Translations under genes and position numbers: made by a program
Part shown: positions 34,219-42,672 of the stretch, in pieces
Numbering within the stretch: position 1 is the stretch's first letter
Layout of the letters: each line of letters opens with the position of its first letter
DNA from: Herbaspirillum sp. LeCh32-8
GTDB taxonomy: Bacteria > Pseudomonadota > Gammaproteobacteria > Burkholderiales > Burkholderiaceae_D
Length of the DNA stretch: 64,000 bases
Reading direction: 5' to 3'
Assembly (NCBI RefSeq): GCF_017814915.1
Contig: NZ_JAGIPZ010000016.1
Span: forward strand, 1 to 64,000
The notes under the pieces: generated by a model
Told to the model about the DNA's origin: nothing
Seen by the model: the letters and a program-made list of their open reading frames with translations, nothing else
The model's database searches: none

Positions 34219-34620
34219 AAGACGCTATTCAAGGCAAAAGTTTGAAGATAAGCAAGGCAATCCGTCCGACCGCTGAGCCTGTCGCAGCACCGGCGCCAAC
34301 CGTAGAAGGCGTCCGTGTCCGACCCAGGCTTGCGACCCCGAAAGTGAGCGCTCACTTGCCGGTCCCACCGGCCTCTTACCCTTACGCGACCGGCGGCTTG
34401 CATACCGCCGTTGCAAAATCTCTCGATAATCGCCCCGCCGATTCGTTGATCCGCCGATCCGTCTGTGGTCGGACAGCGTCGATTTTCCCATGTCGCGGTG
34501 CGGCTCGGCCACGCACGTGCAGTCATCCCGGATTGCCCGGTCAAATCGTAGAAATGCGATTCTCGCTGGGAGGGTTCTTGGTTAGCCTGAGCTCCCTTTC
34601 ATCTTCCCCGGGGCCCACGC
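34219..34620 (+). other. Long region between element A and the M20 hydrolase gene
   Basis: About 400 bases ahead of the hydrolase start. An open frame begins at GTG/ATG 34212-34215 and runs into the hydrolase gene out of frame; its translation shows no known domain or coding-like composition. The region contains a perfect 16-bp palindrome at 34342-34357. Minus-strand frames here also look noncoding. It is best viewed as a long 5' leader or promoter region. Confidence 0.45.
34342..34357. promoter_or_regulatory. Perfect 16-bp palindrome, candidate operator
   Basis: AAGTGAGCGCTCACTT is fully self-complementary and has the form of TetR-family operators (GTGAGC-GCTCAC). It lies about 265 bases before the hydrolase ATG. 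No TetR regulator gene is in the window, so the binding protein is unknown. Confidence 0.5.
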
Positions 34621-35967
34621 ATGAACCTTCTCTCTACGTCTTCCAGACGCATCGTCTTAGCCTGCCTGATTGCCGGCGGCATCGCTCCGGCGCCGGCGCA
34701 AACCAATCCGGTCGCCGCATCCGACGTGGCCCGGGTCAAACCGGAAGTGGATGCTTTGGTCGATGCCGGTTATGGCCGGCTCGAAGCGCTGTACAAGGAG
34801 CTCCACGCGCACCCGGAACTGGCGTTCCAGGAGACCCGCACCGCCGCGCGCCTGGCCGGCGAAATGCGCAAGCTCGGCTTCGAGGTGACCGAGAAGGTGG
34901 GCGAAACCGGCATCGTCGCGCTTTATCGCAACGGCCCCGGCCCCACCGTGATGGTGCGCACCGAACTCGACGCCCTGCCCATAGAAGAGAAGACCGGCTT
35001 GCCCTACGCCAGCCGGGTGCGCGCCCAATGGCAGGGTGAGAAGGTCGGTGTGGCGCACAGTTGCGCGCACGATGTGCACATGGCTGCGTGGGTGGGCGCC
35101 GCCCAGACGATGGTGTCCATGAAGGATCGCTGGCGCGGCACGCTGATGTTCGTCGCCCAGCCGGCCGAGGAGCTGGGCACCGGCGCCAGACGCATGCTCG
35201 ACGACGGCCTGTTCCAGCGCTTCGGCAAGCCGGATTATGCGTTCGCGCTGCACACCATTCCCGGCCCCTACGGCGTCATCAGCTACAACGTCGGTCCGAT
35301 CTCGTCGAACCTGGACACGATGGAAATCACCTTCAAGGGCCGCGGCGGCCATGGCTCGGCGCCCAACAAGACCATCGACCCGGTGATGATGGCCGCGCGC
35401 TTCGTGGTCGACCTGCAAAGCGTGATCAGCCGTGAGAAGGATCCGCAGGAGTTCGGCGTGGTCAGCATCGGCGCCATCCAGGGCGGCAGCGCCAGCAACA
35501 TCATCCCGGAGAGCGTGCTGCTGCGCGGGACGATACGTTCGTTCAAGCCTGACGTGCGGCAAAAGATCATCGACGGCATCCAGCGCACGGCCAAAGGCGT
35601 GACCGAGATGGCCGGCGCGCCCGCGGCCGAGTTTCACTTGATCCCGGGCGCCGCTGCGATCCGCAACGATGCCGCCGTGGTGGGGCGTATCGAACCCGTG
35701 CTGCAGGCCGCTTTCGGCGCCGACCACGTGCTGCGCACGCCGCCGGCGACCACCAGCGAGGACTATTCCTTCTTCGTGGATGCCGGAGTGCCGTCGATGT
35801 ACTTCTTCGTCGGCCTCGACGATCCCGCGCAGTACCAGGCCTCGATCGGGCCGAACGGCACGCCATTGCCCGGCCAGCATTCGGCGCAGTACGCGCCTGT
35901 GCTGGAGCCTGCGCTCAAGACCAGCATGACCGCCATGTCGCTGGCGTTGCTGAACGTGCTGCAGTAA
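34621..35967 (+). CDS. Exported M20-family amidohydrolase/peptidase
   Basis: A 448-residue metallohydrolase of the M20D/aminoacylase-hippuricase group. Unusually for the group it has an N-terminal export signal (VLACLIAGGIAPAPAQ). Metal and catalytic positions visible are VRTELDALPIEE, AHSCAHDVHMAA (in place of the usual CGHDxHT), AQPAEELGTGARRM, FALHTIPGPYG and the C-terminal TSEDYSFF. The lid domain GHGSAPNKTIDPVMMAA is intact. It would cleave an N-acyl amino acid or amide in the periplasm. Sharing a leader element with the indolepyruvate oxidoreductase gene downstream suggests aromatic amino-acid conjugates, which is inference. Confidence 0.88.
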   Translation: MNLLSTSSRRIVLACLIAGGIAPAPAQTNPVAASDVARVKPEVDALVDAGYGRLEALYKELHAHPELAFQETRTAARLAGEMRKLGFEVTEKVGETGIVALYRNGPGPTVMVRTELDALPIEEKTGLPYASRVRAQWQGEKVGVAHSCAHDVHMAAWVGAAQTMVSMKDRWRGTLMFVAQPAEELGTGARRMLDDGLFQRFGKPDYAFALHTIPGPYGVISYNVGPISSNLDTMEITFKGRGGHGSAPNKTIDPVMMAARFVVDLQSVISREKDPQEFGVVSIGAIQGGSASNIIPESVLLRGTIRSFKPDVRQKIIDGIQRTAKGVTEMAGAPAAEFHLIPGAAAIRNDAAVVGRIEPVLQAAFGADHVLRTPPATTSEDYSFFVDAGVPSMYFFVGLDDPAQYQASIGPNGTPLPGQHSAQYAPVLEPALKTSMTAMSLALLNVLQ

Positions 35968-36052
35968 GCCGGCAGGCAGGACGGCGCGGCCGGGAAGGGG
36001 GCCGAGAAGAGGGCCCGGAAGGGCGCGCCGCGGCCATATGAAAAAACGATGG

Positions 36053-36200
36053 CCCCATCGACAATCCATATTTCCGCAGCTTTTCCATAAGGAATAGACT
36101 GCACTGGCTGAAGTCCCGCAATGGGGCGGCGGCGCGGGCCGTTACCACGGCCTTTTCTTCCGGCAGTGACGCGTCATATCCGATGCGGTAATGGCGGGCG
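36053..36200 (+). promoter_or_regulatory. Duplicated structured leader element, copy B (upstream of indolepyruvate oxidoreductase)
   Basis: The same order of blocks as copy A: CCCATC, CAATC (36062), TATTTCC (36069), ATAGACT (36094), hairpin 1 GGCCGT-TACC-ACGGCC (36137-36152), 18-nt linker with GGCAGTGA, hairpin 2 GCGTCA-TATC-CGATGC (36171-36186), GGTAATG. Compared with A, pair 2 of stem 1 changes A-T to G-C, and stem 2 has one C-G to T-A exchange plus a G-C to G-T wobble. It ends about 30 bases before the ATG, close enough to affect translation of the oxidoreductase. Confidence 0.55.
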
Positions 36201-36229
36201 ATATCTGAATAATAATTTTGGAGACAGAC

Positions 36230-39200
36230 ATGGAACATCGTTCGGCAGCCGACGCTGCCGGAGCGCTGGCCGCCGACCATCCGGCGCACGCGCGCCGGCC
36301 TGACGCCACCCCCTCCGGCAACGCCGCTTCCCCCGTCCCGCTGGCCCCCGTCAGCCTGGACGACAAATACACCGCCACCGCAGGTTCGATTTATCTCTCC
36401 GGCATCCAGGCCCTGGTGCGCCTGCCGATGCTGCAGCAGATCCGTGACCAGCGCGCCGGCCTGCACACGGCAGGCTTCATCTCCGGCTATCGCGGCTCGC
36501 CGCTGGGCGGGCTGGATGAGGCGCTGTGGAAGGCCCAGCCGCACCTGGCCGCGCATGGCGTCAAATTCCAGCCGGGCGTGAACGAGGACATGGCCGCCAC
36601 TGCGGTGTGGGGCACCCAGCAGGTCAAGCTGATCGGGCCTTCCGAATACGACGGCGTGTTCGCCATGTGGTACGGCAAGGGGCCGGGCGTGGACCGCTGC
36701 GGCGATGTGCTGAAGCACATGAACCACGCCGGCACTTCACAGCGTGGCGGCGTGCTGCTGGTGGCCGGCGACGACCACGGCGCCTATTCCTCGACGCTGC
36801 CGCACCAGTCCGACCATATCTTCTCGGCATCGATGATCCCGATGCTCTATCCCTGCAACGTGCAGGAATACCTCGACCTCGGCCTGCACGGCTGGGCCAT
36901 GTCGCGCTATTCCGGCTGCGTGGTGGGTTTCAAGGCGCTGGCCGACACGGTTGAGTCGAGCGCCTCGGTGGACGCCGATCCCTTCCGTATCGACATCAAC
37001 TATCCGACCGACTTCATCATGCCGGACGGCGGCCTGAACGCCCGCCTGTCGACCGACACACTGGGACTGCAGGCGCGCAAGCAGGAAGCGCTGATGCAGG
37101 ACTATAAGATCTACGCTGCCTTGGCCTATGCGCGCGCCAACAAGCTCAACCGTGTGATGATCGACAGCCCCAGGGCGCGACTGGGCATCATCGCCTCGGG
37201 CAAGTCTTATCTCGATGTGCTGGAAGCCTTGTCCGAACTGGGCATCGATGAGGCCTTTGCGGCCGAGATCGGCCTGCGCCTGTTCAAGGTCTCCATGCCC
37301 TGGCCGCTGGAGCCGGAAGGCGTGCGCGAGTTCGCGCAGGGCCTGGACGAGATCCTGGTGGTGGAAGAAAAACGCCAGATGGTCGAATACCAGTTGAAGG
37401 AACAGCTCTACAACTGGCGCGACGACGTGCGCCCGCGCGTGATCGGCAAGTTCGACGAGAAGGGCGAGTGGGTGGCGCCGCGCGGCGAATGGCTGCTGAC
37501 CTCCAAGGCCGATTTCTCGGTGGCGCAAATCGCCCGCGTGATCGCCGCGCGCATCGCGCGTTTCCACACCAGCGACCTGATCAAGGCGCGCCTGGCTTTC
37601 CTCGACGCCAAGGATGCGGTGCTGTCCAAGGCGGTCAACACGCCGCCGCGCCCGGCCTACTATTGCTCGGGCTGCCCGCACAACACCTCCACCAAGGTGC
37701 CGGAGGGCAGTTTCGCCTTGGCCGGCATCGGCTGCCACGTGATGGCCACCGCCATCTATCCTGAATACAACAAGCTCACCACCCACATGGGCGGCGAGGG
37801 CGCGCCCTGGATCGGCCAGGCGCCGTTCTCGCAGGTGCCGCACGTGTTCGCCAACCTGGGCGACGGCACCTACTTTCACTCCGGCTATCTGGCCATCCGC
37901 GCGGCGGTCGCCTCCGGCGTGAACATGACCTACAAGATCCTCTACAACGACGCAGTGGCGATGACCGGCGGGCAGCCGGTAGACGGCACGGTCTCGGTGC
38001 CGATGATCGCGCAGCAGATGGCGGCCGAAGGCGTGCGGCGCATTGCGCTGGTGTCGGAAGACATTGCCCGCTATACCGACCGCTCCAGCCTGCCGACGGC
38101 CGTCACCGTGCACGACCGCAAGGAGATGGACGCCGTGCAGCGCGAACTGCGCGAGCTGCCGGGCGTGAGCGTCATCATCTACGACCAGACCTGCGCTGCC
38201 GAGAAGCGCCGTCGCCGCAAGAAGGGCGAATTTCCCGATCCCAATGAGAGGCTGTTCATCAACGAAGCCGTGTGCGAGGGCTGCGGCGACTGCGGCGTGC
38301 AATCCAACTGCACCTCGATCCTGCCGCTGGAGACCGAATTCGGCCGCAAGCGCGCCATCGACCAGTCCTCCTGCAACAAGGATTATTCCTGCGTGAAGGG
38401 CTTTTGCCCCAGCTTTGTCACCGTGACCGGCGGCAAGCTGAAGACATCGAAGACCGGCGTGGCAAGGAAAGACGCGACGGACGACTTCGGCGCCTTGCCG
38501 CAGCCGACGCTGCCCTCGTGCGACGCGCCGTTCAATATCCTCATCAACGGCATCGGCGGCACCGGCGTGATCACCATCGGCGCGCTGATGGGCATGGCCG
38601 CGCACCTGGAAGGCAAGGGCGCGTCGGTGCTGGACATGACCGGCATGTCGCAGAAGAACGGTTCGGTCACCTCGCACGTGCGCATCGCCCGTACGCGCGA
38701 CGGCATCCGCGCCCAGCGCATCGCCACCGGCGAGGCCGATCTCATTTTGGGTTGCGACATGCTGACCGCCGGCTCCTTCGACGCCATTTCCAAGATGCGC
38801 CCGGGGCGCACCCGTGCGGTGGTCAACGTACACCAGCAGCCGCCGGGCCAGTTCGCCAAGAACCCGGACTGGCAATTCCCGTTCGAGGAAGTCAAGGCGC
38901 TGATCGTGGAGTCGGTCGGGCAGCAGGCCGACTTCATCGATGCCACCCGCCTGGCCACGGCCTTGATGGGCGACTCCATCGCCACCAATCTGTTCATGCT
39001 GGGCTACGCCTGGCAGCGCGGGGAACTGCCGCTGAGCGAGGCCTCGCTGCTGCGCGCCATCGAGATGAACGGCGTGGCGGTCGAGTCCAACAAGACCGCC
39101 TTCCTGTGGGGCCGCCGCGCAGCGGTCGACCTGGCCAGGGTGGAACGCATCGCCTTGCCGGCGCAGCCGATGGTGCTGCGCATGCCGGAGTCGCTGGACA

Positions 39201-39835
39201 AGCTGGTCAAGCGCCGCGTCGCCTTCCTGATCGACTATCAGAACGCCGCCTACGCCGCGCAGTTCGCCGAGGTGGTGGAGGCAGTGCGCGCGGCCGAGGC
39301 GCCGCTGGGCGGCGACAGGCTGGCCATGGCGGTGGCGCGCAATCTCTCCAAGCTGATGGCCTACAAGGACGAATACGAGGTCGCGCGCCTGTACACCGAT
39401 GGCAACTTCACGCGCCAACTGGCCCAGCAGTTCGAAGGAGATTTTTCGCTCAGCTTCAACCTGGCGCCGCCGGTCTTCGCAAAGAAGGACGCCCAGGGCC
39501 ATCTGGTCAAGGCCCGTTACGGCAGCTGGATGTTCAAAGCGTTCAAGCTGCTGGCGAAGATGAAGGGCCTGCGCGGCACCGCGCTGGATGTGTTCGGCCG
39601 CACCGCAGAGCGCAAGATGGAGCGGCAATTGATCGTCGACTACCGCGACATGGTGCTGATCCTGTTGCGCAAGCTGGATGCCTCCAACCACGCGTTGGCC
39701 GTCGAGCTGGCGCAATTGCCGGAGCAGGTGCGCGGCTACGGCCACGTCAAGGAGCGCGCGGTGCAGGCAATGCAGGCGCGGCGCGCCGAGTTGCTGGCGC
39801 GGTTCGACAAGCCGGCGCTGGATCGGGCCGCATGA
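36230..39835 (+). CDS. Indolepyruvate ferredoxin oxidoreductase, fused alpha-beta type
   Basis: A 1201-residue single-chain enzyme that oxidatively decarboxylates aryl pyruvates (from Trp, Phe, Tyr transamination) to aryl-acetyl-CoA. N-terminal pyrimidine-type region GFISGYRGSPLGGLDEALW; TPP-binding core CSGCPHNTSTKVPEGS, NLGDGTYFHSGYLA and ILYNDAVAMTGGQPV. A cysteine-rich segment follows (CEGCGDCGVQSNC, CNKDYSCVKGFCP), then the gamma domain NILINGIGGTGVITIGALMG and GMSQKNGSVTSHVRIA. The length matches proteobacterial fused IOR proteins. ATG 36230 follows GGAGACAG, and an in-frame TTG 12 bases upstream is rejected. Leader element B ends just upstream. Confidence 0.94.
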   Translation: MEHRSAADAAGALAADHPAHARRPDATPSGNAASPVPLAPVSLDDKYTATAGSIYLSGIQALVRLPMLQQIRDQRAGLHTAGFISGYRGSPLGGLDEALWKAQPHLAAHGVKFQPGVNEDMAATAVWGTQQVKLIGPSEYDGVFAMWYGKGPGVDRCGDVLKHMNHAGTSQRGGVLLVAGDDHGAYSSTLPHQSDHIFSASMIPMLYPCNVQEYLDLGLHGWAMSRYSGCVVGFKALADTVESSASVDADPFRIDINYPTDFIMPDGGLNARLSTDTLGLQARKQEALMQDYKIYAALAYARANKLNRVMIDSPRARLGIIASGKSYLDVLEALSELGIDEAFAAEIGLRLFKVSMPWPLEPEGVREFAQGLDEILVVEEKRQMVEYQLKEQLYNWRDDVRPRVIGKFDEKGEWVAPRGEWLLTSKADFSVAQIARVIAARIARFHTSDLIKARLAFLDAKDAVLSKAVNTPPRPAYYCSGCPHNTSTKVPEGSFALAGIGCHVMATAIYPEYNKLTTHMGGEGAPWIGQAPFSQVPHVFANLGDGTYFHSGYLAIRAAVASGVNMTYKILYNDAVAMTGGQPVDGTVSVPMIAQQMAAEGVRRIALVSEDIARYTDRSSLPTAVTVHDRKEMDAVQRELRELPGVSVIIYDQTCAAEKRRRRKKGEFPDPNERLFINEAVCEGCGDCGVQSNCTSILPLETEFGRKRAIDQSSCNKDYSCVKGFCPSFVTVTGGKLKTSKTGVARKDATDDFGALPQPTLPSCDAPFNILINGIGGTGVITIGALMGMAAHLEGKGASVLDMTGMSQKNGSVTSHVRIARTRDGIRAQRIATGEADLILGCDMLTAGSFDAISKMRPGRTRAVVNVHQQPPGQFAKNPDWQFPFEEVKALIVESVGQQADFIDATRLATALMGDSIATNLFMLGYAWQRGELPLSEASLLRAIEMNGVAVESNKTAFLWGRRAAVDLARVERIALPAQPMVLRMPESLDKLVKRRVAFLIDYQNAAYAAQFAEVVEAVRAAEAPLGGDRLAMAVARNLSKLMAYKDEYEVARLYTDGNFTRQLAQQFEGDFSLSFNLAPPVFAKKDAQGHLVKARYGSWMFKAFKLLAKMKGLRGTALDVFGRTAERKMERQLIVDYRDMVLILLRKLDASNHALAVELAQLPEQVRGYGHVKERAVQAMQARRAELLARFDKPALDRAA

Positions 39836-39888
39836 GTGGGCAACGTGAGTGTGCAAAACAAGCGAGCGACCTAAGCTGCCGACATGAA

Positions 39889-39976
39889 ACGACGCTGGGC
39901 TCCTGCTTTCGCAGGAGCGACGGCGTGAGGAGTTGGCGCATGCCTGCCGTCCCTGCGCAAGCAGGGACCCGGCGAC
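39889..39976. repeat. MITE/REP-like inverted repeat element, copy 3
   Basis: The left half ACGACGCTGGGCTCCTGCTT, TCGCAGGAGCGACGGCG and the right half GCCGTCCCTGCGCAAGCAGG, GACCCGGCGACG are in opposite orientation about a short centre. It is the only feature in the 273-base gap between the oxidoreductase and the acyl-CoA dehydrogenase. Confidence 0.75.
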
Positions 39977-40108
39977 GTTAAAGTTGCCGGTAAGGCAAGC
40001 AGCGTCCAATGTCGCGCCGGCGACAACCCGTCATCTCAAATTCCATTAATCTAGATGCCACATAAGGGCGCCACCGCCCGGCACAACAACAACGATCAGG
40101 AGACGCAC

Positions 40109-41269
40109 ATGGACTTCGAACTTAACGAGGATCAACTGGCCTTCCAGCAAAGCGCGCGCGATTTCGCCGCCGGCGAGATGGCGCCGCATGCCGCCAAGTG
40201 GGACGAGGAGGCGCATTTTCCGCTGGATGTGATTGCCAAGGCCGGCGAGCTGGGCTTTTGCGGTCTGTACACGCCCGAGGAGCTGGGCGGCCTCGGTTTG
40301 ACGCGGCTGGACGCTACCGTGGTGTTCGAGGAGCTGGCGCGCGCCTGTCCGTCGACCGCCGCCTATCTGACCATCCACAACATGGTCAGCTGGATGATCG
40401 CCTCCTGGGGCACGCCGGCGATCAAGGATGAGTGGTGCGAGAAGCTGGCCGCCGGCCGCAAGATAGGCTCCTATTGCCTGACCGAGCCTGGCTCGGGCTC
40501 CGACGCCGGATCGCTGAAGACCTCCGCCAAACTGGTGGACGGCCACTACGTGATCAACGGTTCCAAGGCCTTCATCTCCGGCGCCGGCTCGACCGATGTG
40601 CTGGTGGTGATGGCGCGCACCGGCGGCGAAGGCGCGCGCGGCGTCTCGGCCTTCGTGGTGCCGGGCAATGCCGAGGGCATCAGCTACGGCAAGAAGGAAA
40701 CCAAGATGGGCTGGAACAGCCAGCCCACCCGCACCATCAGCTTCGACAACGTCAAGGTGCCGGCCAGCCACCTGCTGGGCAACGAGGGCGAGGGCTTCGT
40801 GTTCGCCATGAAAGGCCTGGACGGCGGCCGCATCAACATCGCCACCTGTTCGGTGGGCGCGGCCCAGGCGGCGCTGGACGCGGCGCACGCCTACATGAAG
40901 GAACGCAAGCAGTTCGGCCGCCCGATCGCCGACTTCCAGGCGCTGCAATTCAAGCTGGCCGACATGCAGACCGAGCTGGTCGCGGCGCGCCAGATGGTGC
41001 GGCTGGCGGCGGTCAAGCTGGATAGCAAATCGCCGCAGGCCACCACCTATTGCGCCATGGCCAAGCGCCTGGCGACCGACCTCGGCTTCAAGATCTGCAA
41101 CGAGGCGCTGCAGCTGCACGGCGGCTACGGCTACATCCGTGAATACCCGCTGGAGCGCTACTTCCGCGACGTGCGCGTGCACCAGATCCTGGAAGGCACC
41201 AACGAGATCATGCGCGTGATCGTCTCGCGCCAGCTCCTGAACAGCGACAACCTCGACGACATCCGTTGA
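40109..41269 (+). CDS. Acyl-CoA dehydrogenase (short/branched-chain type)
   Basis: A 386-residue flavoprotein that introduces an alpha-beta double bond in an acyl-CoA, passing electrons to ETF. N-terminal helical domain (NEDQLAFQQSARDFAAGEM), beta domain with YCLTEPGSGSDAGSLKTSA and FISGAGSTDVLVVMART, and C-terminal domain with KERKQFGRPIADFQALQF. The tail holds LHGGYGYIREYPLERYFRDV and ILEGTNEIMRVIVSRQLL. Sequence type recalls isobutyryl- or short branched-chain acyl-CoA dehydrogenases. ATG 40109 has AGGAG eight bases ahead. The next gene, an enoyl-CoA hydratase 28 bases on, acts on its product class. Confidence 0.92.
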   Translation: MDFELNEDQLAFQQSARDFAAGEMAPHAAKWDEEAHFPLDVIAKAGELGFCGLYTPEELGGLGLTRLDATVVFEELARACPSTAAYLTIHNMVSWMIASWGTPAIKDEWCEKLAAGRKIGSYCLTEPGSGSDAGSLKTSAKLVDGHYVINGSKAFISGAGSTDVLVVMARTGGEGARGVSAFVVPGNAEGISYGKKETKMGWNSQPTRTISFDNVKVPASHLLGNEGEGFVFAMKGLDGGRINIATCSVGAAQAALDAAHAYMKERKQFGRPIADFQALQFKLADMQTELVAARQMVRLAAVKLDSKSPQATTYCAMAKRLATDLGFKICNEALQLHGGYGYIREYPLERYFRDVRVHQILEGTNEIMRVIVSRQLLNSDNLDDIR

Positions 41270-41297
41270 CCGATATCCGCTCATCACAAGGGACGCC

Positions 41298-42077
41298 ATG
41301 ACTTACACCAATCTCAAGCTGGAAAAGACCCACCACACCGCAGTGCTGACGTTGTCCAATCCGCCCGCCAACACCTGGACGCGCGAGGCGCTGGCCGACC
41401 TGACGCGGCTGGTGCAAGACCTGAACGCGGACCGCAATATCTACACCCTGGTGGTGACCGGCGAGGGCGAGAAGTTCTTCTCGGCCGGCGCCGATCTCAA
41501 GCTCTTCGCCGACGGCGACAAGGCCATGGCGCGCGAGATGGCGCGCCGCTTCGGCGAGGCCTTCGAAACCTTGTCGGGCTTCCGCGGCGTGTCGATCGCC
41601 GCCATCAACGGCTACGCTATGGGCGGCGGTCTGGAATGCGCGCTGGCCTGCGACATTCGCATCGCCGAGGAGCAGGCGCAGATGGCCTTGCCGGAAGCCG
41701 CAGTTGGTCTTCTGCCGTGCGCCGGCGGTACCCAGAACCTGCCGTGGCTGGTCGGCGAGGGCTGGGCCAAGCGCATGATCCTGTGCGGCGAGCGGGTCAA
41801 TGCCGAGACCGCGCTGCGCATCGGCCTGGTGGAGGAAGTTGTTGCCAAAGGCCAGGCCAAGGCGCGTGCGCTGGAGCTGGCCCTGCAGGCGGAAAAGCAG
41901 AGCCCGTCCTCGGTGGCGGCCAGCAAGATCCTGATCCAGGGCGCCCGCCACAATCCGTTGGGCACCATTCTGCAGAGCGAGCGTGAGCTGTTTGTCGACC
42001 TGTTCGACACGCAGGACCAGAAGGAGGGCGTCAACGCCTTCCTCGGCAAACGCAGCCCGGAGTGGAAAAACGCCTGA
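41298..42077 (+). CDS. Enoyl-CoA hydratase/isomerase (crotonase family)
   Basis: A 259-residue crotonase-fold enzyme: FFSAGADLKLFADGD and the oxyanion-hole motif INGYAMGGGLECALACDIRI, then MALPEAAVGLLPCAGGTQNL. The Glu in LPEA and the Glu of GGLECAL correspond to hydratase catalytic positions. It is probably co-transcribed with the acyl-CoA dehydrogenase and hydrates its enoyl-CoA product in a short-chain or amino-acid degradation route. No thiolase or hydroxyacyl-CoA dehydrogenase is nearby to complete a cycle. A clean terminator follows. Confidence 0.92.
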   Translation: MTYTNLKLEKTHHTAVLTLSNPPANTWTREALADLTRLVQDLNADRNIYTLVVTGEGEKFFSAGADLKLFADGDKAMAREMARRFGEAFETLSGFRGVSIAAINGYAMGGGLECALACDIRIAEEQAQMALPEAAVGLLPCAGGTQNLPWLVGEGWAKRMILCGERVNAETALRIGLVEEVVAKGQAKARALELALQAEKQSPSSVAASKILIQGARHNPLGTILQSERELFVDLFDTQDQKEGVNAFLGKRSPEWKNA

Positions 42078-42103
42078 GGATTTTCCCGTGGCGCGAGGAT
42101 CGG

Positions 42104-42132
42104 TCGCCGGCCTTACGCCGGCGATTTTCTTT
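42104..42132 (+). terminator. Intrinsic terminator after the enoyl-CoA hydratase
   Basis: TCGCCGGC (42104-42111), loop CTTAC, GCCGGCGA (42117-42124), then TTTTCTTT. Confidence 0.88.
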
Positions 42133-42205
42133 ACATCGCCGGGACGCAAATGATCGTCCCCGCTTTCGGTATGATGTTGTCTTCCATCACCGTCCGAACG
42201 GCAAC

Positions 42206-42619
42206 ATGAGCATCGTATACAAGACCGACGTTTCCCTCACCGTCGAGCAGTTCATCGACGTCCTCTCCCGCACTTCGCTGGGCCCGCGCCGTCCGCTGGA
42301 CGACCTCGAATGCATGAGCGCCATGATCGCCAACGCCAACCTGGTCGCCACCGCCTGGGACGGCGAGCTGCTGGTCGGCGTGGCGCGCTGCGTGACCGAT
42401 TTCGCCTATGCCTGCTACATGTCCGAGTTGGCGGTCGACGAAAACTACCAGCGTCGCGGCATCGGCAAGGAGCTGATCCGCCATGCGCGCAGCCGGCTTG
42501 GCCCGCGTTGCCGCCTGCGCCTGCTGGCCGCACCGGATGCCGCCGACTACTACGGCCATATCGGCTTCGTGCACAGCCCGCGCTGCTGGGAGCTGACGCC
42601 GGGCGTCGAGCTCAAGTAA
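42206..42619 (+). CDS. GNAT-family N-acetyltransferase
   Basis: A 137-residue single GNAT domain. Acetyl-CoA binding motif A is visible as MSELAVDENYQRRGIGKELI (Q-x-x-G-x-G/A form) with motif B near LRLLAAPDAADYYGHIGF. The start MSIVYKTDVSL at ATG 42206 is preferred; the open frame continues upstream through the preceding terminator and cannot be coding there. Substrate unknown; small proteins of this kind often acetylate amines or protein N-termini. A second GNAT gene follows 53 bases later. Confidence 0.87.
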   Translation: MSIVYKTDVSLTVEQFIDVLSRTSLGPRRPLDDLECMSAMIANANLVATAWDGELLVGVARCVTDFAYACYMSELAVDENYQRRGIGKELIRHARSRLGPRCRLRLLAAPDAADYYGHIGFVHSPRCWELTPGVELK

Positions 42620-42672
42620 GCCGCACGGATATTTGTAGCTGTACCCGATTCAACGACAATACGCACACATCC

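Noticed and set aside
34068..34544. A 158-codon minus-strand frame between the diguanylate cyclase and M20 genes
   Set aside because: It covers leader element A and the palindrome. The peptide resembles that read antisense through element B only because the DNA element is duplicated.
34212..35039. A plus-strand frame starting right after element A
   Set aside because: It runs out of frame into the hydrolase gene, lacks a ribosome site, and is rich in Arg/Ser/Pro like noncoding GC-rich DNA.
36737..40009. A minus-strand open frame of about 1090 codons opposite the indolepyruvate oxidoreductase
   Set aside because: Composition is the mirror of the real gene (His/Gln/Val/Gly-rich), with no recognisable motif, and it runs into a repeat element.
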